A stretch of 64,000 bases of DNA from positions 1 to 64,000 of the forward strand of contig CAJQUW010001841.1 in NCBI GenBank assembly GCA_907163375.1, written 5' to 3'. The notes below the pieces were generated by a model. It was given only the letters and a program-made list of their open reading frames with translations. It did not search any database and was not told the DNA's origin. Origin of the DNA: Prostheceraeus crozeri. Its lineage: Eukaryota; Platyhelminthes; Polycladida; Euryleptidae. Positions 11,959 through 22,005 of this stretch are shown piece after piece; position 1 is the stretch's first letter; every line of letters begins with the position of its first letter. The translations under genes were made by a program, and so were the position numbers.

Positions 11959-12985
11959 GTTTCGAACAAGCACGTCTGAAGGTGGCTTACGGATCCATCT
12001 GAGGACTATCATAGAATCTGAGTACAACTGAGCACGAAGTGAAGATAATGGCTGATTTTCCTTGACAAAACGCAGCACTCGAGCAGCCAAAAGTGCAGCC
12101 ATCAGCTCGAGACGAGGAAGAGTCAAGCAAGGCTTCAGAGGAACAACTCGAGCTCGCGAATATAGGAGGAATGCACTGTCATTGGTTTTCAGGTAAACGC
12201 AGGTAGCGTGGGCCATCTTAGAGGCCTCAGCGTAGATGTGGAGTTCAGAGTCTGAGTTCAGTGGCATGTGGCGGGGTACACAAATAGCGCTGTCAATCGA
12301 TTCTTCTTGAAGACAGTTGTATTCTTCTTGATCCTTGGAGGAGAGAGTCCCATCCCAATAATTGCAGGATCTCTAAAGACTTTGCAAAGATATTCGAAGC
12401 CTGATTGTCCACGGCGACGCTAAAACAAGTGGATCGAATAGTTGAGCTACGGCGAAGGCTACTTGGCTACGAGTAGTCGCAGGTGATAGGCTCAAGGAGA
12501 TGGATAAGCTGTCAGTAGAAGGAGTCCAGTAAAGGCCAATCACTTTGCGAGAGTTAGGAGGTGGCTCACATGTCCATGTCTTCATTACGTTGGTAGTTGA
12601 CAGGAACTTCTGAAGATTCATTCCTGCTTCAGCGAATTTGGATTGGGCGAATTCTTTAAACTGAGTGACATCAAGCACAGTATCGTCTCCAGAGACAACA
12701 TCGTCCATGTTGAGGTCATTGCGAAGCTTCACAATGAAGTCAGAAGAATCGGGCGGCGTAGTCAGATGAAATCATAAGGACTTCGAGTAGGAGGTAAGGT
12801 CCACAGGAAAGACCAAAAGGAACGCGCGCGAATTGGCTCACTCGTTTGCGGTTAAGTTTATCGAACCACACAATCTTCACGTAAATTCGATCCTCAGGCC
12901 TGACGCTTATCATCAGGAAAGCCTTCTCAACATCTGCCACTAGGGGGCATCGATGACAACGAAAACGTAGGAGGATAGCGGTCAA
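11959..12985 (-). pseudogene. BEL/Pao RT and RNase H region
   Basis: Minus-strand blocks LVADVEKAFLMISV and VPFGLSCGPYLL mark the RT palm. Further along are DDVVSGDDTVLDV, the connection, and RNase H-like LTLPRLELMAALLAARV with LYSDSMIVLRWIRK. These motifs are diagnostic of BEL/Pao polyproteins. The region is broken and belongs to the older host element. Confidence 0.82.
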
Positions 12986-13242
12986 GTCAGATAGGAGATT
13001 CGGCCCTGGTTAAAGACAGTCGTTGAGAGATGGACCTTTCCATGGCTTCGCGGAGACGTCGTAAACAATCCTCTGTTTTCCGTTTTGGTAAACAGCGTGA
13101 TGCGGGATGAAATTTCCACCATCTTCGGAGGCTGGTTCTAAAATGCCAAGCTTGAGGTAATCTTCGAGGGTCTCACTGTATGATTCTTTCTAGGCTCCTA
13201 GCTTCCCGTCGTATGTCTGGAGAGAATTCAGTTTCAATGAAC

Positions 13243-14446
13243 TCACAGCAGCGGTAGGTCTGGGATTTGTGCGAGGATATGCTTTTTTAGGAGCCTTGAT
13301 AGCGGATGCGTTGTCGATCGTAGACCTAACGCGTCGACCTCCGATTTTGCGAAGTCAAGCAGCTTGTCCAAGTCGAACTTCTCTCTGGGAGATCTGGAGC
13401 GTCGGGCCCATTCAAGCTGACTCACAGAAGGCAATTTACCGGTCAGAAGAGGAGCAAGGAGAAGTCCATGCACAGGAGTGGAGGTAGCAACAGTTGCAGA
13501 GGTGGTCAGCACTTCATCAATTAATTGAGTAATTTCTCTCAAGTGTGATTCGAAGTTCGTTATCATATTTCTTAAGGAAGAAATATCATTGTCTTCAACG
13601 GAATTAAAGTTTTTGATAATCAAAAACGATAGACTTCCACTGGCCACGCTTGTTCTCGAAGGCAGATACATCAAGAATGAATGTTAGTTTGCTATCAAAT
13701 TCATTCTTGATGTATCTGCCTTCGAGAACAAGCGTGGCCAGTGGAAGTCTATCGTTTTTGATTATCAAATTCTTATGGAAAGTCGCTCCAACTAAGTTAC
13801 TTAGAATTAAAGTTCACAAGGCGGTCTGCATACAAGCTGATTAGCAGAGAGGGATCACCGAATCGATCTTTGAGTATCTTCAACGCTGATGTATAGTTCT
13901 CTGGGGTACATGGAATGTCCCGGAATGCATCGCGAGCCTCTCCACGGAGTGCAGACATAAGATGCGTAAGCTTTTGCACACCTGGAATATTTCTGTTATG
14001 CACAGTGGCGTTAAATTGGTCATAAAAAGGTCGCCATGACATATCTCACCACTAAAGGTCGGGAGACTTATCCTAGGCAGGCCTTCTAACCCAGAGTTCG
14101 ATGAAGAGGTGGAAGTGTCACTCGATGCATTTTCAATTCGAAGGGAGTCAAGTTTAATCAAGGCGTCGATAATCATGTCGGACAATCTCTCATGTTCTTC
14201 ACACTCAACTTGGTCTTCGTCTTCTACGATGTTCAAAATCGTAGCACCTACTTCATCAATTTTTGTTTTCGAAGAGGAACGTTTTTGTCGATAAGCGGTT
14301 ACTGCAGCCATATCAATCTGAGAGGAGTTGCGGAGGTTTTCTACTTCAGATAGAATCCGATTTAAGTGCAGAACATATGCACGGCGGGATGCTGTAGCCC
14401 TGCGGAGTGAGTACATAGTTACTTTCCCGGGTCGCGGCAGCAACAA
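13243..14446 (-). pseudogene. BEL/Pao gag region
   Basis: Contains WRPFYDQFNATVH and LTHLMSALRGEARDAF plus LKILKDRFGDPSLL, the conserved core of BEL/Pao Gag. A charged, partly helical N-terminal part (about 14446-14100) has a QRK-rich stretch. It directly follows the 5' LTR on the minus strand. Frame continuity is lost. A perfect 71-bp inverted repeat lies in it. Confidence 0.8.
13612..13769. repeat. Perfect 71-bp inverted repeat (hairpin)
   Basis: Arms 13612-13682 and 13699-13769 are exact reverse complements, separated by 16 bp. Such a perfect palindrome inside an otherwise aged element points to a recent inverted duplication. Confidence 0.93.
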
Positions 14447-14448
14447 GA

Positions 14449-14711
14449 TGTGAGGAATAGCGGTTATAGCAACTTAAGGCCCGGTCAAGAGGTAAGAGGC
14501 TCTTAGCTTCCCGTCGCATGTCCTACCGTTCGGATTTTTAACGTTAAAATCGACTTGGATTGTCGAACAGCAAACTTTATTCACATTCCTTTCGTGGACA
14601 ACAGTAACCAATTTAGATTTAAAGAGAAACACACGTATCTTCATATAGAGCAGACAAACAAAAGTCAAGGTCAATTAAAGTCACAGAAGTTAACACACAC
14701 AATCCATCACA
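14449..14711 (-). repeat. BEL/Pao 5' LTR (right)
   Basis: 263-bp uninterrupted LTR from tgtgaggaat to ccatcaca. It differs from the left copy at about 15 positions by eye and is followed by gatac. Confidence 0.9.
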
Positions 14712-16655
14712 GATACCATTGAGCTTGTCTCATTGGCATAATTTATGAATTCCACAACAATGACAGCGAATCTTCAGCTCTGTTGAAATTTCGTTCTAAT
14801 TCCTGAAACATCATTTCTTTCAGCCTGAATAGTTGTGTCTATTTTCCATGCATTCTTCAATTGCACATGGAAAGGGTTTGAATAAGGTTAACAGGAAGGC
14901 CTTCTGTGTAACCAATTTATGTTTTTTTTGATACTAGATAATTGCTGACGTCTGTAGCAAAGCAATCTACATCGCTCACGAATCATTCACACAAATACAT
15001 TTTGCACCATATATGATCATCGAACCTACATTTACTCAGAATGTAGACCCTAACCAATTTTATGACGAGTGGTAACTTTTTCTACCATTTCAACCCGCAT
15101 ATTTTATCCCCAGGGCGTCCAAGCACGTAAGTAGACAAATTAATGAGGAGATCAACGCGGTTCTACTGGAACCAGTCCCGACCTCGCACAATGCCTAGAA
15201 CGCACACAAATTGCATCTGAAAAAATGAAAAACTAAAAAAGTTTTTAATGATGCGCTCGTCATTAAAATAATAAGGTTTTTACGTCACTACTCCTCATAC
15301 TTGAGGCTTGGACGGTGTTGACATAGTCAGACTTATGTAGTTATGGAGTCGTCATTAATGAGTTAAAACTTGAAACAGCTCATTCGCACTACTTATCAAG
15401 ATTTTATAAGCAACTACCTTCTACTATTGTTTCTTCTTATGTCCTGAAATGAACCTTTTGAATGATAATGTAATATGACCTTATTTGTTGATAATATGAC
15501 CTATGAGAGATATCTAGCCTAGATTAAGTACATTCCTAAATTGCTGCCTAAAGTCATGATTACTTTTTTCAATGATGTTTTCATAATTACAGGAATTCAA
15601 ATCTTTTGTTGCCCTTTTGTAGTATGAATGTCAACGAGTTAATCAAGCAAATTCCACCATTATAAACCGCAAAATTACATGTACACCCAAAAATGTGCGA
15701 AGCATTTGTTCTCACAAGAATTGAATCATTCAATCAGAAAATATAGACGAAGAACAGAATGCAAAGCAAATTTCATAAAATAGTGCATTCAATATCAAAT
15801 TGATATTTAGAATCCAACGATGTTTAGTTCAGCCAAACTAATGTCACAATTGGAAAGAGCATTGCTATAATTTTCATGAAGTTAGTAGCAGTGAAAGAAA
15901 GAGGGTGGGGCGGATTCTACCCCAGTGGATTATTTATACGCTTTTTGCCTTGGTAGGGATAGGGTTTACCTTTCACTGAAATGGAGTATCTCAATTTATG
16001 GAAATTATGTGAAAGTGTCTTATACCTATGCATTAATAAATGTTAGGCACTGCAATCGGTAAGTGCAAAAGCAATATCTAGAAATTCATTGCATGTTTCA
16101 AATTCAAACTTAATCTTTAGAAGAATAACTTGCCGGCAAATATTTGTAGATAATGAATATTCAATGACTGTACGACATAAACTGTGTATACTCCACCACA
16201 CCTGCAGAAGATCATACAGGTATGAAATTTTCAATATTTGCATAATTCTCATTAAATTCAACTGATTTATTACTTTATCATCACAACCGAAACACACTTT
16301 GCCAATTCATCCATCTCTACAAATCATGCAAGCCAACAATGTGTAGGAATGTGGGTGTGTAATTCATGTCTGACGTAATGCACGTTACACAGTCTACAGT
16401 CGGAAATCAAGGAATTTCGCTCGTCAAGATGCAGCATTCATCATGAAATTCACAAGGAAATTGTAGATAGTTGGCGCATAATTACGAATCATCTAAATTT
16501 CGCAAAGCTAAGATATTTTTAAATACGCCATAAACAATATCACTAATGCAGGCCTCACAGACATCCTATCTTACCTATTATTCTTACTCTTTCGGAATTT
16601 TTTCCAACTTTTTCGGATAAGATATTCTCTTATTTATCGGGATTTTCCATGCTTC
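14712..16655. other. No gene recognised
   Basis: AT-rich sequence with no supported exon or complete element. A 13-nt stretch between a good acceptor and donor at about 15117-15129 was considered as a micro-exon and not accepted. Confidence 0.4.
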
Positions 16656-16659
16656 TATG

Positions 16660-17500
16660 GTGCCGGCACTGCCGAGTGAGAGATAAATGCTTGTATCGGG
16701 ACACATGCCACTGACGAAGCCCTTCTGAAGTCGGCAAATGTATTGGCACCTACAAATTTCAACAGATTTGATCATGTAGTCTCCACATTGGAACTTAATT
16801 AAGCACAGTGAGAGACGTTTCGGTCATTTAATGGTCGACGCTTTCCTTTACCTACTCCTACTTCTTCGTAATTTGTCATATTTATTGGTTGCTGTCATTA
16901 ATTGTCAATAAATTCGTCACTTCATTGGTGCCAAAAAAGAGATAAATTTTCGAGTTGTAGTACGGTCGTTTTCCTTTTCCCGATCCCAGCGCTTTTGGGG
17001 AATGAATTTCACCAAAATATTCTATTTGGGAACTGGGAAGAGTGAGAGACTTGCCTTGATCATTAGGTGGTCGACATTTTCTTTTCCTCACTCCTAATTT
17101 TTGAATATGAATTTCTTCAGAATTTGACTTGCTTCGATCGACCATAACAAAAATCGACGTTTTCTTTTACCGTTCATATAAAAGATATTCTCCACTTTAT
17201 TTTATCTGAATTCTTGGCAGTATGAGACTTGTCCCGATCATTAGATACACGTTGTTTTCTTTTTTCCCCGCTCCTTTTTATACTATGAATCTTCAGTAAA
17301 AATCCATCTGGGCAGTGTGAGACTTGGTTTGACAAAACCATCGAAAAACTAGAAAGGTTGCGTTTTCTTTTGCCAACATATATTTGGGAGTTTCTCCACT
17401 TTATTCCATCTGGATTCTCGGCAGAATGAGAAACCTGTCTCGATTGCTAGATGATATACGTTTTCTTTTTCACGCTACAATTTTTTGGGGATTTTTAGCA
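16660..17500. repeat. Degenerate tandem repeat, unit near 100 bp
   Basis: The phrase gtgagagactt or gtatgagactt, followed by cgatcattaga, cgttttctttt and ctccactttatt, recurs at about 16675, 16806, 17040, 17218, 17316 and 17423. Spacing is near 100 bp or small multiples of it. Copies are strongly diverged. It is non-coding. Confidence 0.6.
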
Positions 17501-18172
17501 ATTAGTTGCAATTACATAGGAGGAGTTCTGCCTCCCTGATTCTCCACCTTTGTGTCTGTCAGGAAATCCACCTCGAACTTTGAATGACGAAGAGTGACAT
17601 GTAGGTCAATTTCATGAAAGAATGGAAGAATGGTTCACCTGTCTGCTCTGTCTGGTGTCTACACACCATAACTCTCTATCTGAAATTTGCTTTCCTCAAA
17701 GTCCTTTAAGAAATTGTGTTTTGCACTCTCGGACTGAATTGTACAATTCGTTTGTAATTGTAGTATGAAGTAATTATTTATAATGATCTAAACTTTAGCA
17801 TCAAAAATCTTGAATATGAGAATTCACTGTGTCAGTATAATCTTCACCTTTTTACATGTGATACCTGATTTTTGAAAGAATTGTCGCGACCCTGGGCATC
17901 AAAATTCAAATTTACGGGTTGTTGTTGCTGAAATGATGAGAGTCAGCAAAATAATCTTAAATCAGCTCAAAGATCTCCCCCCGCTGTGATGGTGACTCAC
18001 AATAGGACATTATAAGCATATTTCAATGTCGTGTAGCCAATACGCAAATACCAAGCAAATACATTATTGTAATCAGTTTACCTTACACATTACTATAATG
18101 CAGCACAATGAAGATTTATTCGGCGCGTAGCGCCAGACGATTTAGGTTGATCATTTGAAAGGCAATACATGC
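17501..18172. other. No gene recognised
   Basis: No exon, transposon motif or ordered repeat is visible. Confidence 0.4.
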
Positions 18173-18530
18173 ATTGTTACTGAACCTAAAATCTATGACA
18201 TCAAAAATCCAAGATTTTGATCGGCAAAAGACTCAAATCTGTGATAATTTTCCACATAGCCCATGCAGCTCAGAACATTAAAGCATAGAAAGCTTGAGAT
18301 ATCTACGAGTCCAAAATGTGAACCATAGGAATCACCTGAATGTCATTTTCACTGGGAATGCGTAGATGGACGGTGAAGTGCTCCTACCTCAATGGCATTA
18401 CATAGCAAATTAACCGGCCTTAATTATGCAATTAAGGCCGTCTAATTTGGAATTGGAGATATATAAACGACTTTCATAGAAAAATGACATGTGAAATTTC
18501 GGCTGACAGACCTACTTACTCAGTAACAAT
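18173..18530. mobile_element. MITE, family shared with 57150-57499
   Basis: 358 bp starting attgttactga and ending tcagtaacaat, an 11-bp perfect inverted end. A second copy in the same orientation lies at 57150-57499 and matches along its length. Internal features are a palindromic taattatgcaattaag stretch and a TATA-like gatatataaacg. There are no coding motifs and I could not define a target duplication, so the superfamily is open. Confidence 0.72.
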
Positions 18531-18961
18531 TTACAATGTAACGGCATTCCTTGTTCACAATATTGGAATTTACAAATTATAGGCTACAGGCTGCACTTTA
18601 CAATTCTCAATTAGCAGTTTTAAGACCGCTCTAAATAGAGATCTCAGTCAGAATTTGCATTTTGAAAGGGAAAATTAGGATCCATGCTGAAGGATTCTTG
18701 AAATGTTTTCTCTATTATGGGAAGCCTTTTGGCTCTCTCTTTTATTGATGTTGATATGCAGCTAAAATGTGGTATTGCATTTTGCGAAAAGTTTTGCTTT
18801 ATCACTTGAATGATGGATCATTTTTTCATCAAAGTGATGAACAAATCAAGGATGTTTCGACATTTTGTTTAAACCTCATTCTATGACATGAGATTTCATG
18901 AGTTTTATGCAAACTTGTAATCCATTATTCTGTCTTCAGCAGAATCTTTGTTGTATTTCAG

Positions 18962-19079
18962 AAAGCTTTGACGAGTGGAATGCCAGTGATAGATCCAATT
19001 CCAAATGTTAAAGTTCTGTTTAATCGATTCGAACAATTCACAATGGTGAAGAAATATCTTGAAGAATCATTGGAACTTC
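18962..19079 (+). CDS. ITPK1: ITPK1 exon (inter-lobe region before the ATP-grasp core)
   Basis: Acceptor ttgttgtatttcag and donor gtaagt bracket 118 bp that read 39 codons plus one base. The peptide has VIDPIPNVKVLFNRF, matching the VLDPLPAIRTLLDR segment of vertebrate ITPK1, then a helix with MVKKYLEESLEL. In ITPK1 this segment links the N-terminal inositol-binding part to the ATP-grasp core. The exon ends in phase 1, and its last base C joins AG from the next exon to make a Gln codon. The preceding exon was searched for on the left but not found. Confidence 0.82.
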
Positions 19080-19081
19080 GT

Positions 19082-19706
19082 AAGTTTGTTGCCCGTAATG
19101 CATAATTAATTTCCATCATGTGCCGGTATCCAATTTAATTTTTCGTTGATATAATAAGTGTAGTTCACTTCTGAATGCTTACCAAATTATCTCTATACTA
19201 GTACCTACACGTTCCACATACCTAAAACTCAGCGCACAATTCCATGAGGGTAATCCCAGATTCGAAATGAAATTTCGCATTTTCTTCTACAAGTACGTAT
19301 TCATAATTTCTACATCTTCATGAGGATCTTGTGACCAGCTATCTTATGATGGCAGGTCGAATGGGCTATTTTGGTGTGCTTTCATTTTTAAATCATAGTT
19401 TTCTCAGATAATTGTAGGTGACAATCGAACTACTTATTTTTTTTACATCTAAGATAGCGACTTCGAACTGTCTTAGTAGGTATCTAGGTATTCTAAGTTC
19501 AATTAAATCGTACAAGTTTGGACCATTTTGCACATTCGTTAACTATTGGGATCATAAATGATTGTTTTTTAAGGTGCACTTTTATAATCAATCACGTTGA
19601 TAAAGTAATTATCACATCGTGAATTTTAAACAATTTAACATTTAACATTAACAATTTAAACATTTTTTAACAACATAAAAACATTAAACATGATGATTCT
19701 CCTTTA

Positions 19707-19709
<3 letters not shown>
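19082..19709. other. Intron 1 start, no element recognised
   Basis: AT-rich intron sequence running up to the first large (TA)n tract. No coding or repeat structure is seen. Confidence 0.5.

Positions 19710-19762
<53 letters not shown>
19710..19762. repeat. (TA)n microsatellite
   Basis: About 53 bp of uninterrupted TA, forming the left border of the TIR-bounded satellite element. Confidence 0.95.
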
Positions 19763-19767
<5 letters not shown>

Positions 19768-20712
19768 GAAATGTGCTCTCCTGCCCCACCGAGAATTGTA
19801 CTCTCCTGCCCCACTTGTACATGAAGGGACCAGGGCCTACAGCAATCGTCGGACCAGGCATTTGGAGGTGCTCTGACTGTCATATATCTTCATTCATATC
19901 AGTACATATCACAGCACAATCATATTCCGCAAAAGCTAACTCTAAATACGAAAATTGAAAGCCTACAGCAATCGTCGGACCAGGCATTTGGAGGTGCTGT
20001 GACAGCCATCGCACTTCTTTCACAACAGTACATATCAATGCACAATCATATTCCGCAAAAGCTAACTCTAAATACGAAAATTGAGGGCCTACAGCAATCG
20101 ACGGACCAGGCATTGGAGGTTCTCTGACTGTCATATATCTTCATTCATATCAGTACATATCACAGCACAATCATATTCCGCAAAAGCTAACTCTAAATAC
20201 GAAAATTGAAAGGCTACAGCAATCGTCGGACCAGGCATTTGGAGGTGCTGTGACAGCCATCGCACTTCTTTCACATCAGTACATATCAATGCACAATCAT
20301 ATTCCGCAAAAGCTAACTCTAAATACGAAAATTGAGGGCCTACAGCAATCGACGGACCAGGCATTGGAGGTTCTCTGACTGTCATATATCTTCATTCATA
20401 TCAGTACATATCACAGCACGATCATACTCCGCAAAAGCTAACTCTAAATACGAAAATTGAAGGGACCAGGGCCTACAGCAATCGTCGGACCAGGCATAGG
20501 TGCTGTGACAGCCATAGAACTTCTTTCACAACAGTACATATCAATACACAATCATATTCCGCAAAAGCTCATACGTGGGGCAGGAGAGTCAGTGAGGCAG
20601 GGGTGCACATGGGGGCAGGAGCGTACAGTTGTGGGGCAGGGGCGTACATTTCATATTCGTCCGTGGGGCAGGAGAGTACAATTCGGTGGGGCAGGAGCGC
20701 ACATTTCTTATC
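19763..20712. mobile_element. TIR-bounded element with alternating tandem repeats inside
   Basis: About 950 bp with inverted ends of about 50 bp (19764-19814 and 20663-20711), set in (TA)n on both sides. The ends are built from a short motif, tggggcaggagcgtaca and variants: two copies on the left and about six in a row on the right. The centre holds about six tandem copies of a 125-bp unit that alternate between two types, A (gactgtcatatatc) and B (gacagccatcgcac). This gives a higher-order unit near 251 bp. There is no transposase. It resembles non-autonomous DNA elements that carry central satellites. Family unknown. Confidence 0.75.
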
Positions 20713-20726
20713 TATATATATATAAA

Positions 20727-21253
20727 GGAAATTGCTTTTGATTTGAAAATCGAACGACTAAAAAACAATTCTTTCTTGCACAAGCGCTTTCTGGATTTAA
20801 TCCTTCTTCAGGTGCATAGAACAGATAAGTGATTATTTACATCATTTACAAGTAATTTTGAAATTGTCGTTAATAACTATGTGCATGAGTGTCATTTAGC
20901 ATTTATCTTTGGTCTGTACAAGTCAATGAAATATCTTTCTTTCATTTTTCTGATGATATCTGTGTTATCATTGCAAAATATCTTGTAGAATGGATATATA
21001 GAAAATTTTCCTTGGCCACATTCATCGATATGCTGACTTAGGCTGATTTTTCGATATTCCGGAATGTTTATTTGTTCTTTATGTATTCGGCAGCGTTCCC
21101 TCAAGGTATTCCGAGTTTCCCCAATGTAATATTCATTGCATCCATTACATGTGATGACATATAATAACTACATCAAGGAAGGTGACACATATAACTTCAA
21201 CGGCAAAATATTCAAAATAAAACAAAGCATGAATTGCTCGACACAAAATGTCA
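20727..21253 (-). mobile_element. PLE fragment, minus strand, with hammerhead at its end
   Basis: Minus-strand 3' part of a Penelope-like element. The GIY-YIG domain (21163-20892) runs through EYYIGETRNTLRERCRIHKEQI and ends with MKERYFIDLYRPKINAK. It is followed by 3' UTR and a terminal hammerhead motif at 20777-20816, then TA sequence. It meets a plus-strand copy of the same GIY-YIG region head to head, forming a perfect palindrome. Confidence 0.85.
20777..20816 (-). ncRNA. Hammerhead-type ribozyme, canonical core
   Basis: On the minus strand: stem I TGCAC/GTGCA, core CTGAAGA, stem II GGAT-TAA-ATCC, core GAAA, a palindromic short stem III GCGC, then UU before stem I closes. All conserved core positions (CUGANGA and GAAA) are present. 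Hammerheads with very short palindromic stem III are known at PLE termini, where they are thought to work as dimers. Cleavage would fall after the second U. No activity data can be read from sequence. Confidence 0.75.
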
Positions 21254-21379
21254 TATATGTCATCACATGTAATGGATGCAATGAATATTACATTGGGGAA
21301 ACTCGGAATACCTTGAGGGAACGCTGCCGAATACATAAAGAACAAATAAACATTCCGGAATATCGAAAAATCAGCCTAA
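21038..21379. repeat. Perfect palindrome with 126-bp arms in PLE GIY-YIG sequence
   Basis: Arms 21038-21163 and 21254-21379 are exact reverse complements around a 90-bp loop. Each arm encodes part of the same GIY-YIG domain. Confidence 0.95.
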
Positions 21380-21407
21380 AGATTACGTTTCCCGAATAGA
21401 TTGTGAA

Positions 21408-21980
21408 ATGGCTGCAAAGATAAATCAGAGCCATGATCCGATAAAAGCGCAAGAACAGCTTGCTAAATGGAATTTGGACGCTGAAAAGCAAGAAAACATC
21501 AGTAAGTTAGTTTGGGAGAAGAAGTGCTCTTTCTTCCGTTCTGATGCACACCTTTTACCAATGGACGGTCCCCCTAAAAGTGTAAGAAGAAACTTTAATG
21601 AGCCCAGTTATAATACGAGGCCCAATTTTCAAAATCGCCGTAACCCAAATAACCGCTTCAGAAATTACCAAAATAGTAGAAATTATCAAAATGCAAATTA
21701 TTCAAGGACTAATTATAATCGATTTAATCAACGTAATAGATATTTCAGAACAAATAATGCTAGAAATCAAAATTTTCTGAACAATAACGTCGAGCCTATA
21801 GTAAATTCCAATGAGAATTCAAATTATAACTATCATAGAGATAATGTTTACGAACATGATTATAACGTACCGCAGAATATGACAAATAATTCTTTTTTAT
21901 ATTTGACAGTGTCTCTGTTTACAACTTATCTAATGAACATCTCAATGATGACTGCAAAATGCTTTATCCAAGGGGAATAA
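21408..21980 (+). CDS. PLE upstream open frame, Asn-rich
   Basis: 190 codons. The N-terminal 60 residues (KWNLDAEKQENISKLVWEKKCSFF) are charged and helical. They are followed by a low-complexity Asn/Arg/Tyr-rich stretch (NFQNRRNPNNRF onward) that could bind nucleic acid. At its 3' end another frame shows the PLE-typical run VYNLSNEHL, then LSKGNKFAPIPK leading into the RT frame. This is probably the N-terminal part of the PLE polyprotein rather than a separate gene. Confidence 0.6.
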   Translation: MAAKINQSHDPIKAQEQLAKWNLDAEKQENISKLVWEKKCSFFRSDAHLLPMDGPPKSVRRNFNEPSYNTRPNFQNRRNPNNRFRNYQNSRNYQNANYSRTNYNRFNQRNRYFRTNNARNQNFLNNNVEPIVNSNENSNYNYHRDNVYEHDYNVPQNMTNNSFLYLTVSLFTTYLMNISMMTAKCFIQGE

Positions 21981-22005
21981 GTTTGCCCCTATACCTAAAA
22001 GAAAT

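Larger units (their letters stand above)
5098..14711 (-). mobile_element. BEL/Pao LTR retrotransposon, old, with nested insertions
   Basis: A fossil BEL/Pao element on the minus strand. Both LTRs are present (263 bp each once a MITE is subtracted from the left one) and begin TG and end CA on either strand. Flanks read tatac and gatac, a plausible 5-bp target duplication with one change. A purine-rich tract (AAGGGGGAGGA on the minus strand) lies directly inside the left LTR, where the polypurine tract belongs. Parts from right to left: gag, RT, RNase H, zinc-binding/integrase, and the C-terminal integrase domain. The LTRs differ at about 15 of 263 sites by eye, so the insertion is not recent. 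The coding part is broken in several places. A Gypsy element (7629-11953) and a hAT-like MITE (5148-5757) are inserted in it. Confidence 0.88.

Noticed and set aside
13190-13216. A stretch resembling the BEL/Pao LTR (ctagcttcccgtcg)
   Set aside because: Only about 24 bp with mismatches; too short to call an extra LTR piece.
15117-15129. 13-nt micro-exon between a good acceptor and gtaagt
   Set aside because: Too short to judge, no matching ITPK1 peptide, and its phase cannot be tied to the exon at 18962.
19667-19861. Open frame running through the (TA)n tract
   Set aside because: An Ile-Tyr repeat produced by the microsatellite. Several similar frames elsewhere (for example 39448-39711) have the same cause.
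19763-20712. CRISPR-like array of repeats
   Set aside because: Eukaryotic context, adjacent units without spacers and an alternating A/B pattern; it is a satellite within TIRs.
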